A stretch of 64,000 bases of DNA from Pandoraea fibrosis (GCF_000807775.2 NZ_CP047385.1:682001-746000), one strand, 5' to 3'. Numbered from the stretch's first letter, positions 27,768 to 37,823 are shown. A program made the numbers and translations. Notes: generated by a model from the letters alone, not told the origin.

Positions 27768-28499
27768 ATGAGCCCCGTCTCACGCGACACTGAAGATGCC
27801 GCGGCGATCGCCCGTGGTGACGACGCCTACGAACGCATTCGACACGACGTGCTGACCTGCGTGATCATGCCGGGCGCCATCGTGAGCGAAGCGGAGTTGA
27901 TGCGTCGTTACGACATCGCGCGCACCAGTTGCCGGGTGGCGCTCGTGCGACTGGTGCACGAAGGCTTCGCGCGAGCGATTCCGCGACAGGGGTATCGCAT
28001 CTCGCCGATCACGCTGGCCGACGTCGAAGACATTTTCAACCTGCGCGCACAACTGGAGCCGATGGCGGCGAGACTCGCCTGCGGCAACGTGGACACCGAA
28101 CTGCTCCAGCGTCTGGACGAGGCGTGCGAAGCGCCTCACGCCCACGAACCCATCGGTCATCAGATCGAATGGTTTCTGCATACCAACCGGAAGTTCCATC
28201 TGACGATTGCTGCGGCGAGCGGCAATGCGCGCCTTTATCGCACGCTGGCCGGTCTGATGGACGACATGGCACGCCTGGTCTCGCTTGGCTTCGGCGTGCA
28301 AGGCATCCGGCCACGCATCGAACACGATCACCGGGCGATCATTTCGGCCTTCGTGTCGGGCGACGCGACCCGCGCGGAAGCGCTCGCCCGGCAGCACATC
28401 GAGACGTTTCTCGCGCAGACAAAGGAACATGTCTTCGCCAGCCTTTCGACGTCGGGTACCTGGCTGCCGTACTTTTCGATTGCCGATCTGCGCCGGTAG
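27768..28499 (+). CDS. GntR family regulator with FCD domain
   Basis: A 243-residue regulator of the FadR subfamily. A winged HTH (about residues 20-85; SEAELMRRYDIARTSCRVAL) is joined to an all-helical FCD ligand domain (about 95-220), where HDHRAIISAFVSGDATRAEA contains the conserved Asp/His metal-binding region. It starts four bases after the dehydrogenase stop and forms an operon with it, so it probably regulates that operon through the dyad at 26706-26730. FCD regulators usually sense small carboxylates, which fits the neighbouring enzyme. Confidence 0.87.
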   Translation: MSPVSRDTEDAAAIARGDDAYERIRHDVLTCVIMPGAIVSEAELMRRYDIARTSCRVALVRLVHEGFARAIPRQGYRISPITLADVEDIFNLRAQLEPMAARLACGNVDTELLQRLDEACEAPHAHEPIGHQIEWFLHTNRKFHLTIAAASGNARLYRTLAGLMDDMARLVSLGFGVQGIRPRIEHDHRAIISAFVSGDATRAEALARQHIETFLAQTKEHVFASLSTSGTWLPYFSIADLRR

Positions 28500-28534
28500 A
28501 CCGGGGCTCGAGTCCTATGATTGCCCCAACGCTG

Positions 28535-30202
28535 CTACGCCGCAGAGCGCGCCTGCGCGCTGTCCTCCCGGCGTCGACCCGGAATGGCATCGAGCAGCGC
28601 ACGCGTGTAGGGATGCGCCGGTGTGCGGAAAATCGCAGCGGTATCGCCATACTCGACCACGCTACCCGACTTCATGACGGCAAGCGAGTCGCATAATTGC
28701 GCCGCGATGCGAAGGTCGTGTGTGATGAAGATCATCGACAATCCCAATTCCGACTTCAGCCGCGCGAGCAGTCGCAGCACTTGCGCCTGAACCGAGACGT
28801 CGAGCGCGGAGACCGGCTCGTCTGCCACCAGCACTTTCGGACGCATGGCCAGGGCGCGTGCCAATCCGATGCGCTGGCGTTGACCGCCGGAGAATTCATG
28901 CGGGAAGCGCTCAAGGGCATCGGCGCTCAGGCCAACCAGCTCGAACAGTTCGAGCGCGTGGTCGTGGGCCTGACGCGGCGGCTCACCGCGTGCGATCGGT
29001 CCCTGCGTGACGATGTCGCCTACCCGTCGACGCGGATTGAGCGAGCTGAAGGGGTCCTGGAACACCATCTGGATATCGAGTGCGGTACGGCGTGCGTTCG
29101 CGTCGAGCGAATCCGACGCCAGATCGGTGTCGCGATAGAGGATACGACCGGCATCGGGCGTCATCAGTCGGAGGATCGAGCGCGCCAGCGTCGATTTTCC
29201 CGAACCGCTCTCCCCGACGATCCCCAGTGTCTTGCCAAGACCCACATCGAGACTGACATCGCGCAACGCCGCGGCTTGCGCCTGTCGTTTCCTGCCGAGC
29301 CAGTGAGGTTTGGCGTAAGTCTTTTGCACTTGCTGGATACGCAGGACGGGCGGCGTGCCGTCGTCGCGTTTGTCGAGTTTCGTCGCGTTCGCAGTCACGG
29401 GCCCGGTAGACGAAGGCAGCGCCGGCACGGCCGCCATCAGCGCGCGGGTGTACTCATGCGACGGCCGCGTGAGGAGAGCATGCGCCTGCCCCTGCTCGAC
29501 GATCTCACCGTGCCGCATGACCGCGACACGATCCGCGATTTCCGCGACCACACCGAAGTCGTGTGTGATGAAGAGAACGCCCGTCCCCTTGCGTTGCTGA
29601 AGCTCGCGAATGAGCGTGAGAATCTGCGCCTGCGTGGTGACATCGAGCGCGGTGGTCGGCTCGTCGGCAATCAGGAGTTCGGGTTCCAGCGCGAGCGCCA
29701 TGGCGATCATGGCGCGCTGACGTTGTCCGCCGGAGAGTTCGTGCGGATAGCGCTTCGCCGCCTCGATGGGCGACGGGATGTGCACGGCGTCGAGCCACGC
29801 CAGCGTGCGGGCGCGAATGGCGCTGCCGGACAGCCGCGTGTGCGTGCGATACACCTCGGCGATCTGGTCGCCGATGGTGCGCAGGGGATTGAGCGCGGTC
29901 ATCGGTTCCTGAAAGATCATGCCGATACGTGCCCCGCGCCAGCGGCGGCGCTCGGCTTCGGGCAGCGCCAGCAGATTGCCTTCGCCCTCCCACGCAATGC
30001 GTCCCGCGCTCGCTTGTACGCCCGGAGGCAACAGGCCGAGCAGGGCGCTGGCGGTCATCGATTTTCCCGAGCCGCTTTCCCCGACCATACACAGGATTTC
30101 GCCGCGCGCGAGCGAGAACGAGACGTCGCGCAGCGCATGCGGGCGATCTGCATTGGGTGGCAGGTCGAGGGTAAGGTGTTCGACGTCGAGCAGAGTCGTC
30201 AT
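28535..30202 (-). CDS. Dipeptide-type ABC transporter, fused ATP-binding protein
   Basis: A 555-residue protein with two complete ABC ATPase domains in tandem, as in GsiA or the DppDF fusion. Domain 1 (about residues 5-255) has Walker A GESGSGKS near residue 41, the LSGGQRQRAMIA signature and Walker B LLIADEPTT. Domain 2 (about 285-535) has a second GESGSGKS, FSGGQRQRIGLAR and KVLVADEPVS. Both are intact, so it can power the DppB/DppC-like permeases. It is the last gene of the ten-gene operon and lies 48 bases after the SDR gene. Substrate class: peptides, nickel or larger organic molecules. Confidence 0.93.
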   Translation of the reverse strand: MTTLLDVEHLTLDLPPNADRPHALRDVSFSLARGEILCMVGESGSGKSMTASALLGLLPPGVQASAGRIAWEGEGNLLALPEAERRRWRGARIGMIFQEPMTALNPLRTIGDQIAEVYRTHTRLSGSAIRARTLAWLDAVHIPSPIEAAKRYPHELSGGQRQRAMIAMALALEPELLIADEPTTALDVTTQAQILTLIRELQQRKGTGVLFITHDFGVVAEIADRVAVMRHGEIVEQGQAHALLTRPSHEYTRALMAAVPALPSSTGPVTANATKLDKRDDGTPPVLRIQQVQKTYAKPHWLGRKRQAQAAALRDVSLDVGLGKTLGIVGESGSGKSTLARSILRLMTPDAGRILYRDTDLASDSLDANARRTALDIQMVFQDPFSSLNPRRRVGDIVTQGPIARGEPPRQAHDHALELFELVGLSADALERFPHEFSGGQRQRIGLARALAMRPKVLVADEPVSALDVSVQAQVLRLLARLKSELGLSMIFITHDLRIAAQLCDSLAVMKSGSVVEYGDTAAIFRTPAHPYTRALLDAIPGRRREDSAQARSAA

Positions 30203-30250
30203 GGTGGCTGTCCGTAAGGTTCGCGACGGGGAAGCGAGGCAACGCGGCGC

Positions 30251-31039
30251 TCAGAGGCGCTGACCGCCGCTCGCGTCGAGGGATTGACCCGTGATCCAGC
30301 GCCCGGCATCGCTGGCGAGAAAGGCCACGATGTCGGCGATGTCGCGCGGCTCGCCAACGCGTCCCAACGCGACGGTCTGCGCAATGGCCTCTCGTGCGAC
30401 CGGATCGCTCGCGCGCTTGTTCAGATCCGTGGCGGTCGCGCCCGGCAGCACTGCATTGACGGTGATGCCTCGCGCACCGAGATCGGCGGCGAGCAGCAAC
30501 GTCAGCGCTTCCAGACCGGCCTTCGCGGGCGCATAGACGCTCATTTCGGGATAGGCGGCACGCGTGCCCATCGAGGAGATGTTGACGATGCGTCCGCCAT
30601 CGCGCAGGTGCGGCAATGCATGCTGGATCAGAAAGAAGGGCGACTTCAGGTTCACCTGTAACACCCGGTCGAAGTCTTCCGGTGTCACGGTGTCGATGCG
30701 CGAGCGAAGGCCAACGCCGGCGTTGTTCACGAGGATGTCGAACCGGGGCGGCAGGTTGTGGGCAGCGAGCGCGCCCGTGAAGCGCTCGACCAGCAAGCGC
30801 GCGCCGTCGGCCGACGACAGGTCGGCTTGCACGGCAAAGGCACGGGCACCGCTGGCACGCAATTGGGCGACGAGCGCCTGCGCCTCGCTGGCAGCCGCGT
30901 GGTAGTGCACGGCGACCGTGGCGCCGCGCGCGGCCAGTGCCGACGCGATGGCGCGTCCGATGCCGCGGCTGGCGCCGGTCACGAGCGCGATCTTGCCGTC
31001 GAGACGGATCGGATCGATGGAATCAGGCAGAAGACTCAT
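30251..31039 (-). CDS. Short-chain dehydrogenase/reductase
   Basis: A 262-residue classical SDR. It shows TGASRGIGRAIASAL (cofactor glycine motif, about residues 21-35), LVNNAGVG (about 102-109), catalytic Ser in NISSMG, and YAPAK (Tyr-x3-Lys, about 166-170). It overlaps the acyl ligase by four bases (ATGA), so the two are translationally coupled and probably act in one pathway. It could be a beta-ketoacyl- or hydroxyacyl-type reductase, but the substrate is open. Confidence 0.9.
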   Translation of the reverse strand: MSLLPDSIDPIRLDGKIALVTGASRGIGRAIASALAARGATVAVHYHAAASEAQALVAQLRASGARAFAVQADLSSADGARLLVERFTGALAAHNLPPRFDILVNNAGVGLRSRIDTVTPEDFDRVLQVNLKSPFFLIQHALPHLRDGGRIVNISSMGTRAAYPEMSVYAPAKAGLEALTLLLAADLGARGITVNAVLPGATATDLNKRASDPVAREAIAQTVALGRVGEPRDIADIVAFLASDAGRWITGQSLDASGGQRL

Positions 31040-32598
31040 GACGCGAGGGCTCCGGAAAGCGTGAGGTTGTTGGCGAGGTCGTCACTCCATCCACGCGAGG
31101 CTTCGAGCGCTCGCGCCTGTTGCAACAGGGCGTGACGGTCGACTTTGTTGGTGCCCGCCCACGGCAGTTCGGCGACGAACGCGACCCGACGCGGGTGCTG
31201 ATACGCCGGACCGTTCGAGAGCGCGTGTTGCTTGAGGGCTTCCACGCTCAGCGCGCTGCCCGGCTGACGCACGACAAAGGCCACGGGCACGGCGGCGCGT
31301 TCCTCGTCGGGTAAGGGCACGACACTGGCCTGCCGGACCTCCGGGTGCGCTTCGAGCAACTTCTCGACCTCCACCGGATAGATGTTCTCGCCGGCGCAGA
31401 CAAACATGTCGTCGGCCCGGCCGACGAAGTAGAAGAAGCCGTTGGCGTCGCGGCGCATCACGTCGCCGCTGTAGTACCAGCCGTCTTCGAGCACTTGCGC
31501 CGATTTTTCCGGCAAACGGTGATAACCGTGCATGACCGCCGGGTTACGCATGCACAGCACCCCCTGATTCGCATCGGGGCCGTCGACGAGCTTCACCGTG
31601 TCGGGCGAGAGCGGATAGCCGAGTGCGAGCGGCGGCAGTGCGATGCCGTCGGGGTGCTGGCCGAAAATGCTTGGCCCGGCTTCCGTCGTGCCATAGCCGT
31701 GATGGATGTGGGTGTGCGGGAACGCAGCCTGAATCCGGGCAAGCAGCGCGGCACTCATCGGCGCGGAGCCGAGCATGACGCGCTTGAGGGCGGACACGTC
31801 GCGTCCGGCCAGTGTCTGCGGATCTTTGACGAGGCGCGCGAACATTGTCGGCACGGCCGTCAGTACCGTGATCCGATAGCGCTCCAGCGCATCGACATAC
31901 GACGTCACGTCGAACGAGGGCAGGATGACGAGCGTGCCGTTCGCGGCGAAGGCGCGCTTCGCCATGAACAGGCCGTTCATGTGGAACAGCGGCTGCGCGA
32001 GCAGATAGCGCTCGGCCGCAGCGCTGTCGGGGCGCACGTAGGTCGCGCTCAACGCCCAGAGCTGGCCGGTATGCGTGAGCGGCACGCCCTTCGGCTTGCC
32101 GGTCGAACCGGACGTGTAGAGCATTTGCGCAACGTCGTCGTGCGCGGGGTGCCGCGAGTCGAAGCTCGCAGGCGGCACCTGCGCCGCGAAGCCATCGGGG
32201 CCGTCGTCGTCGAAGTCGATGACCGGCACGCGCGAGGCGAGTGCGTCGTGGCGCTCGGCATCGACGAACGCGAGCGAGATGCCGGCGTCGTCGATGACGT
32301 AATCGAGAATCTCGCGCGACTGCTTGATGTTGATCGGCACGGCGACGTAACCGGCGCGCATGATGCCGAAGTAGGCGATGAGGTACTCGGCACGGTTGAG
32401 CGACGCGATAGCCACGTGCGCGCCGTCGGGCAGGCCGCGCGCGCGCAGTGCCGCGGCGACACCGCCTGCCAGCCGGTCGATCTCGGCGTGGGTGTACTGA
32501 CGCGGCTGATGCGCATCACGAAGGTCGATGATGGCCGTCGAGTCGAGGCCGAGGGTTCGGTCGACGAGATCGCCGAGGTTATGCCAGCGGTGTGTCAT
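31036..32598 (-). CDS. AMP-forming acyl-CoA ligase
   Basis: A 520-residue acyl-adenylate-forming enzyme (class I ligase). ATP-binding YTSGSTGKPKGVPLTH at about residues 164-179, the adenylate-binding GYGTTEAGPS near 305, the hinge YSGDVMRRD, and the C-terminal catalytic Lys in GTNKVDRHALL. It attaches CoA to a carboxylic acid through an acyl-AMP. Start at 32598; a longer frame to 32673 reads through low-complexity sequence. The gene lies in an importer operon with an SDR, an MDR dehydrogenase and a thioesterase, so it should activate the imported substrate or its breakdown acid. Aliphatic or aromatic acid cannot be told from sequence. Confidence 0.88.
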   Translation of the reverse strand: MTHRWHNLGDLVDRTLGLDSTAIIDLRDAHQPRQYTHAEIDRLAGGVAAALRARGLPDGAHVAIASLNRAEYLIAYFGIMRAGYVAVPINIKQSREILDYVIDDAGISLAFVDAERHDALASRVPVIDFDDDGPDGFAAQVPPASFDSRHPAHDDVAQMLYTSGSTGKPKGVPLTHTGQLWALSATYVRPDSAAAERYLLAQPLFHMNGLFMAKRAFAANGTLVILPSFDVTSYVDALERYRITVLTAVPTMFARLVKDPQTLAGRDVSALKRVMLGSAPMSAALLARIQAAFPHTHIHHGYGTTEAGPSIFGQHPDGIALPPLALGYPLSPDTVKLVDGPDANQGVLCMRNPAVMHGYHRLPEKSAQVLEDGWYYSGDVMRRDANGFFYFVGRADDMFVCAGENIYPVEVEKLLEAHPEVRQASVVPLPDEERAAVPVAFVVRQPGSALSVEALKQHALSNGPAYQHPRRVAFVAELPWAGTNKVDRHALLQQARALEASRGWSDDLANNLTLSGALAS

Positions 32599-32673
32599 GA
32601 GAATCGGAATCGCAAAAATGGGGGCAGGGGAACATGAGGGCGAGGGCAACCGATAAGGTGACGAGCGTCGCAC

Positions 32674-33594
32674 TCATCGCTTGCGCAGCGAAGGATTGAG
32701 GGCGTCGTTCAGGCCATCCCCTACGAGATTGAGTGCCAGCACTGCGAGCATGATCGCGAGGCCCGGCTCAGCGCACAGATACCAGGACGAGCGGATCAGC
32801 GTGCGGCCTTCGCCAATCTGCCGGCCCCAACTCGCAATATTCGGATCGCCCAGCCCGAGAAACGACACGACCGACTCGTAGAGAATCGCGCCAGCGACCA
32901 CCAGCGTGCCCATCACCAGGACGGGGGGCAGTGCGTTCGGCAACACTTCGCGCAGGGCGATGCGCCACGGCGACAGCCCGACGGTGCGGCACGCCTGCAC
33001 AAACTCGCGCGATTTGAACGACAGGCATTCGGCACGCGTGAGACGCGCGATGGCCGGCCACGACACCAGCGCCACGGCGATGATCGTGTTCTCGATGCGA
33101 GGGCCGAGAATCGCAACCACCGTGAGCACGAAAACGACGTTCGGCACAATCTGAAACAACTCGGTCAGGCGCATGAGCACTTCGTCGATCCAACCGCCCC
33201 ACCACGCCGCGACGGCGCCGATGGAGACACCGATAACCGTCGCTGCCACGCTCGCGACCAGACCGATGGCGAGCGTGGCGCGCGCACCGTGCGCGAGCAT
33301 GGCGGCAATGTCGCGACCCAGCGCGTCGGTGCCGAGCGGGTATTGCCATTGCTCGAACGGCCAGATCTCGGGCGAGGCGACAATGCGCAGCGGATCGCCC
33401 GGGTACCACCATCGCGCGCACACCGCGACGACAAGGATGGCGGCTAGCAATACCGCGCCGGCGAGCGCACCGCCATGGCGGGCGAATTGGTGCCACGCAC
33501 CGCGCCGTCGCAAGGACGCGCGTGGCGGTGCCAGGGAATCGGACAAGTCGCTCGCGGTGAGCGTATCGAGCGTGGGTTCGGCAGAAGACGTCAT
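32674..33594 (-). CDS. ABC transporter permease (DppC-like)
   Basis: A 306-residue inner-membrane permease of the dipeptide/oligopeptide class. An N-terminal helix at about 35-60 and five more helices follow, and the cytoplasmic EAA loop (about residues 195-225; RTVGLSPWRIALREVLPNAL) contacts the ATPase. It pairs with the DppB-like permease at 33636-34628 to form the channel. 75 bases separate it from the acyl ligase. Confidence 0.92.
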   Translation of the reverse strand: MTSSAEPTLDTLTASDLSDSLAPPRASLRRRGAWHQFARHGGALAGAVLLAAILVVAVCARWWYPGDPLRIVASPEIWPFEQWQYPLGTDALGRDIAAMLAHGARATLAIGLVASVAATVIGVSIGAVAAWWGGWIDEVLMRLTELFQIVPNVVFVLTVVAILGPRIENTIIAVALVSWPAIARLTRAECLSFKSREFVQACRTVGLSPWRIALREVLPNALPPVLVMGTLVVAGAILYESVVSFLGLGDPNIASWGRQIGEGRTLIRSSWYLCAEPGLAIMLAVLALNLVGDGLNDALNPSLRKR

Positions 33595-33635
33595 GGGACA
33601 GACCGGGGTTCGTTACGGTAAAGCGCTACGGGCAT

Positions 33636-34628
33636 TCATGAGGCATGCGTGCGAATGCGGGGATCGAGCCGCGTGTAGATGAGATCCACGGCAATGTTCG
33701 CGACGATGACGAGGGCGGAACTGAGCACGAGCAGCCCCAGCACGACGGGGTAGTTGCGGCTCATCACGCTGTCGAAGAGCACCCCGCCGATGCCGGGCCA
33801 ACTGAACACGGCTTCCACGACGATGCTGCCACCCAGTACGGTGCCGAGCTGCAAGCCCAGCAAGGTGACGACGGGCAGCATCGCGTTGCGCACCATGTGC
33901 CGGGTGATCACGGCGCGGCGCGTGAGGCCCTTCGCCTGTGCCGTGCGCACGTGATCCTGTCGGGCGACTTCGAGCATCGACGCGCGCATCACGCGGGCGT
34001 AGGTCGCCGCATAGAACAGACCGAGGGTGAGGGCGGGGAGCGCAAGATGATGCAGGACGTCGAGCGCGGCATGCCACACCCCGGCGACACCCGTGCCGTA
34101 ATCCAGGCCGATGGTTGTCATGCCGCCCACGGGGAACCACCCGAGCTTCACCGAAAACAGGATGATGAGCATGATCCCCAGCCAGAAGCTCGGCGCCGCG
34201 AAGCACACCACGGCCAACATCGATACCAGCGTGTCGCGCCACGTATTGACGTTGACGGCGGCGATGACACCGGCCGCCACGCCGACGATCACGGCAATCG
34301 CAAGACTCGCCAGCATCAACACGAGCGTGGCGGGAAGGTGCGCCATGATGACGTCGAACACCGGCAGGTTGTGGCGATACGAGTAGCCGAGATCGAGATG
34401 AGCCACCGCATCGATGTAGTGGAGCAGTTGTTGCCACAGCGGCTTGTCCATGCCGTAGGTCACGCGCAGACGTTCGATCAGTGCAGGGTCCGTGACCTGT
34501 TGTTCGGCCGTCATCACGTCGAGCAGCGTGCCCGGCACCGACTGGATCAGGCAGAAGTTCATGATGATCACGCCGAGCAGCAGCGGAACTGCCTGCAAGA
34601 CACGGCGCAACAACAGACGCGTCACCAT
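33636..34628 (-). CDS. ABC transporter permease (DppB-like)
   Basis: A 330-residue permease of the dipeptide class. Starts with the typical MVTRLLLRRVLQAVPLLLGV first helix, and the EAA loop is visible in RTAQAKGLTRRAVITRHMVR (about residues 223-242). Fourteen bases separate it from the binding protein, indicating a single transcript. With the DppC-like permease and the fused ATPase it makes a complete importer. Confidence 0.92.
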   Translation of the reverse strand: MVTRLLLRRVLQAVPLLLGVIIMNFCLIQSVPGTLLDVMTAEQQVTDPALIERLRVTYGMDKPLWQQLLHYIDAVAHLDLGYSYRHNLPVFDVIMAHLPATLVLMLASLAIAVIVGVAAGVIAAVNVNTWRDTLVSMLAVVCFAAPSFWLGIMLIILFSVKLGWFPVGGMTTIGLDYGTGVAGVWHAALDVLHHLALPALTLGLFYAATYARVMRASMLEVARQDHVRTAQAKGLTRRAVITRHMVRNAMLPVVTLLGLQLGTVLGGSIVVEAVFSWPGIGGVLFDSVMSRNYPVVLGLLVLSSALVIVANIAVDLIYTRLDPRIRTHAS

Positions 34629-34641
34629 GGCAGCCGTCTCC

Positions 34642-36291
34642 TCACGAGGCGAGCCAGACGTCGGCCAGCGCGTCGCCCTGCACGTTGGCGCTGGTCGTCG
34701 CGCGTCGCACGTTGGTGCGCGAGAGCGTGAACGATTCCATCTCGACGAGCGGCACGAGCGGCACGTCGGTCGCCGCCAGTCGCGCGAAGTCGTGCGCGAG
34801 TTTCTGCCGCTTGGCGTTGTCCGTCTCGACCGTCAGACGGTCGACGAGGGCATCCATCGCCGGATTCGAATACCCGGTCGCGTTGCGGAAAGCGGCTCCC
34901 TTGACGATGCCGTCCGTCGTGAAGAATTGCGTGACCACCGGCACCAGTTCCAGCGGCGCGGTGAAGTTCGACACGGCAATGTCGTAGTCGTAATCGCTAT
35001 AGATCCGCTTGAGCGACGTGGCACGGTCGAGCGAGTCGAGCTTCACGGTGATGCCGATATCCTGCAACGCCTGCTTCAGATACTGGCCGAGTTTGGCGTT
35101 CTCCTCGAACCAGGCGGCTGCGACCAGATTGATCGAGAAGCGCGAGCCGTTCTTGCGCGGCAGACCGGCCGCGTCGAGCAGGGCGTTCGCCTTTGCAGGA
35201 TCGAACGGGTACTTCGGTACGTCGTCGGTGAAGAACAGGGGATTGCTGCGGAAGATCGGCGAGACGGCGGGCTTGCCACGACCGAAGTAGATCGTGTCGA
35301 TGATGAACTTGCGGTCGATGGCGTGCAGAATCGCCTGACGGACTTCACGCCGCTTGACATGCTCGCGTCGCTGATTGAATTCGACGGTCACAGTCCACGC
35401 CGCGTTCTCGTACCCCTTCGTGTCGACCGCGATCTTGCCCGTCTTCACGAGACGATCGATGTCGCGCCCGGGCACCGGGTTGGAGAATGCGACGCCCAGC
35501 TCGCCGGTTTCGAGCGCCGCGGAGCGCGACGCGGGATCGCTCCACCAGCGGATGATGAGCTTGTCCGGGTAGGGTTGGGCCGCGTTCCAGTATTGGTCGT
35601 TGCGCGCGTAGGCCACATGGCTGCCACGCACCCATTGCCCATACTTCCATGGGCCTGTGCCGACAGGGGCGTTGTTCACGGGGTTCGTGATGATGTCCTT
35701 GCCCGCGTACAGATGCTTGGGCACCACCACCTGATACTGCCCGGCCAGAATCGATTTGAAGAAGAATTCCGGCACCGGTGTGGAGAACTCCAGCTTGACG
35801 GTGTGAGCGTCCGTGGCGCTTACCCGCTTGAGCGACTTGAGGGCGACACCTGCCGCAATCGGCTTCCAGTGTTCCTGCACGTTGTAGACCACGTCGTCGG
35901 CTGTGAACGGCTTGCCGTCGTGCCACTGCACGTTCTGACGCAGCGTGACGGTGTACGTCCTGAAGTCGCTCGACGCCCGCACGTCGGTGGCCAGCACCGG
36001 TTGAAACGCGAGCTTCTCGTCGATCTTGAGCAATCGTTCGAGAATCTTGGTCGACGTCATGAACGGGCTGGAGCCGCCGCCGCCCGGCACGAAAAGCGCC
36101 TGCGGCTCCAGGCCGCCCCAACTTGCCACGAGCGTGCCGCCGCGACGCGGTGCGGCGTCTGCCGCCACTGCCTGCGACGGTGCGATGAGCCAGCCGGCAG
36201 TGCCCGCGAGGGTCGCGGAGGTAGCGGCCAGCGCACTGCTGGCGCTGCGATACAGGAACTGACGTCGGGAAAGGCCCCGGGGATTGCGCAT
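34642..36291 (-). CDS. Dipeptide-type ABC substrate-binding protein (Tat-exported)
   Basis: A 549-residue periplasmic solute-binding protein of the SBP_bac_5 family. The N-terminus has a twin-arginine signal: LSRRQFLYRSA (Arg-Arg at about residues 8-9) followed by a hydrophobic stretch ending AVAADA near residue 43. The body has the usual features, including TVTLRQNVQWHDGKPFTADD (about 116-135). Start at 36291 with GGAG seven bases upstream; the longer frame to 36342 would precede the Tat signal. Tat export suggests folding in the cytoplasm first. It delivers the substrate to the two permeases next to it; large binding proteins of this family recognise peptides, sugars or opines. Confidence 0.92.
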   Translation of the reverse strand: MRNPRGLSRRQFLYRSASSALAATSATLAGTAGWLIAPSQAVAADAAPRRGGTLVASWGGLEPQALFVPGGGGSSPFMTSTKILERLLKIDEKLAFQPVLATDVRASSDFRTYTVTLRQNVQWHDGKPFTADDVVYNVQEHWKPIAAGVALKSLKRVSATDAHTVKLEFSTPVPEFFFKSILAGQYQVVVPKHLYAGKDIITNPVNNAPVGTGPWKYGQWVRGSHVAYARNDQYWNAAQPYPDKLIIRWWSDPASRSAALETGELGVAFSNPVPGRDIDRLVKTGKIAVDTKGYENAAWTVTVEFNQRREHVKRREVRQAILHAIDRKFIIDTIYFGRGKPAVSPIFRSNPLFFTDDVPKYPFDPAKANALLDAAGLPRKNGSRFSINLVAAAWFEENAKLGQYLKQALQDIGITVKLDSLDRATSLKRIYSDYDYDIAVSNFTAPLELVPVVTQFFTTDGIVKGAAFRNATGYSNPAMDALVDRLTVETDNAKRQKLAHDFARLAATDVPLVPLVEMESFTLSRTNVRRATTSANVQGDALADVWLAS

Positions 36292-36378
36292 GATGAACTC
36301 CGGAAAAACGCGGCGCCCGTGCGTTTCCGCTGGCGCCTTCAATACTCGAATCGGTGATCGCGACGGTGGGCGTGTGGC

Positions 36379-36810
36379 TCAGGCCGGCGCCAGCGTGGCG
36401 TAGCTCGCGCGGCCGATGGCGACCAGCGCACCCTGCGCGTTGAACAGGTCGACGTCGGCCACACCGATGCTCTTGCCGAGGCGCCGCACGCGTGCCACGG
36501 CGCGCAGATCGGTGTCGATGGCCGGGCGCAGGTAGTCGACACGGAAGTTGACCGTCGGCAGACCACGTCCGACGAGCATGCCCACCGCGAAGTCGCCGAC
36601 CGTATCGATGACGGCCGCGAGCGGGCCGCCGTGCCACTGACGTGTGCCCGCGCCACGCTCGAATGCGCTCTGAAACGGAATGTGGACATCGAGGGTCTGG
36701 GCGTCGTGATCGAGCGACGTCACGCGCATGCCGAGCCAGGCGATGAAGGTCGAGTTGTCGAACGCTTTCTGTACCTGGTCGACGGACAGTGGGGTGGTCG
36801 TCGTGCTCAT
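36379..36810 (-). CDS. PaaI-family hotdog thioesterase
   Basis: A 143-residue hotdog-fold protein. The active-site helix region WHGGPLAAVIDTVGDFAVGM (about residues 60-79) and the C-terminal beta strands resemble the PaaI/YbgC thioesterases that release CoA from acyl- or aroyl-CoA. The start ATG overlaps the MDR stop by four bases (ATGA), so the two are coupled. In an operon with an acyl-CoA ligase it may free CoA from dead-end thioesters. A longer frame, to 37095, runs into the MDR gene and is not coding. Confidence 0.85.
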   Translation of the reverse strand: MSTTTTPLSVDQVQKAFDNSTFIAWLGMRVTSLDHDAQTLDVHIPFQSAFERGAGTRQWHGGPLAAVIDTVGDFAVGMLVGRGLPTVNFRVDYLRPAIDTDLRAVARVRRLGKSIGVADVDLFNAQGALVAIGRASYATLAPA

Positions 36811-37823
36811 GCGCCCACCAGCACCTTGCCGACGATCTGGCGATTTTCCAGCGATGCCAGCGCCTGCGCGCCGTCTTCCAGCGGCCACTTCTTGTCGACC
36901 AGCACGCGCAGCTTGCCGCTGGCCACCAGTTCGAGCAGTTCGTGGAGGTCTTCGCGCTCCCAGCCATTGGAGCCGCGAACCTGCAACTCGAATGTCCAGA
37001 TGAAGCGCAGGTCTTCTTTCGGATCGAAGCCCGCCGTGGCGCCGCACGTCAGAATGCGGCCGCCTTGACGCAAGGTGCGCAGCGAGCGCGTCCACGTGTC
37101 GCCACCCGTGAAATTCACCACGACGTCGACGCCGCCGTTGAGCGCCGCACCGCGACGGCGCGCCGCCTTGCCGTAGCGCGCACGCACCACTTCAACGAAG
37201 TCTTCCTCGGTGTAATAAATGATGTCGTCGGCGCCCAGTTCGCGCAGGCGTTCGCCCTTCTCGCGCGAGCCGGCGCAGGCGATCACTTCGGCGCCGGCAA
37301 GTTTTGCCAGTTGCACGGCACACACGCCGACACCGCCGCTTGCGCCGAGGATCAGCACACGCTCGCCGGCTTTGACCTGACCGATGCGGTGCATCATGCG
37401 CAACGCTGTGCCATAGGCGACCGGCAGCGCGGCAGCGTCGTCGAACGACACGCCGTCGGGCAGGCGCACGAGTTGATGCTCGGGCACGCGGCACAGTTCG
37501 GCCAGACCGCCATGGGTCGTCTCGCCAACGAGGCCGCCCGTCACACGATTGATCGGGTCGACGAGTACGCGATCGCCGACCGACCAGCCCTGCACGCCAG
37601 GTCCGACGCTGGCGATTTCCCCCGCGACGTCCAGCCCGATGATGACCGGGAACGGCAGCTTGATGCCGGGCATGCCGCGACGGGTGAACACGTCGTGATA
37701 GTTCAGCGAGGAGGCGCGTACACGCAACACCACTTCGCCTTCGCCCGCGACCGGATCGGGGAAGTCGGTTTCCAGTTTCAGACGGTCGTTGTCGCCGTGT
37801 TCACGCAATACGATGGCTTTCAT
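36807..37823 (-). CDS. MDR-family zinc-type/quinone oxidoreductase
   Basis: A 338-residue medium-chain dehydrogenase/reductase. N-terminal GroES-like catalytic half (about residues 1-130; SSLNYHDVFTRRG, typical of the quinone-reductase-like branch) and C-terminal NAD(P)-binding half with LGASGGVGVCAVQLAKLAGA (about 148-167). The conserved cysteines of zinc-dependent alcohol dehydrogenases are not seen, which favours a zinc-independent enoyl or quinone reductase. Start at 37823. Part of the ten-gene operon: coupled to the thioesterase downstream. Confidence 0.87.
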   Translation of the reverse strand: MKAIVLREHGDNDRLKLETDFPDPVAGEGEVVLRVRASSLNYHDVFTRRGMPGIKLPFPVIIGLDVAGEIASVGPGVQGWSVGDRVLVDPINRVTGGLVGETTHGGLAELCRVPEHQLVRLPDGVSFDDAAALPVAYGTALRMMHRIGQVKAGERVLILGASGGVGVCAVQLAKLAGAEVIACAGSREKGERLRELGADDIIYYTEEDFVEVVRARYGKAARRRGAALNGGVDVVVNFTGGDTWTRSLRTLRQGGRILTCGATAGFDPKEDLRFIWTFELQVRGSNGWEREDLHELLELVASGKLRVLVDKKWPLEDGAQALASLENRQIVGKVLVGA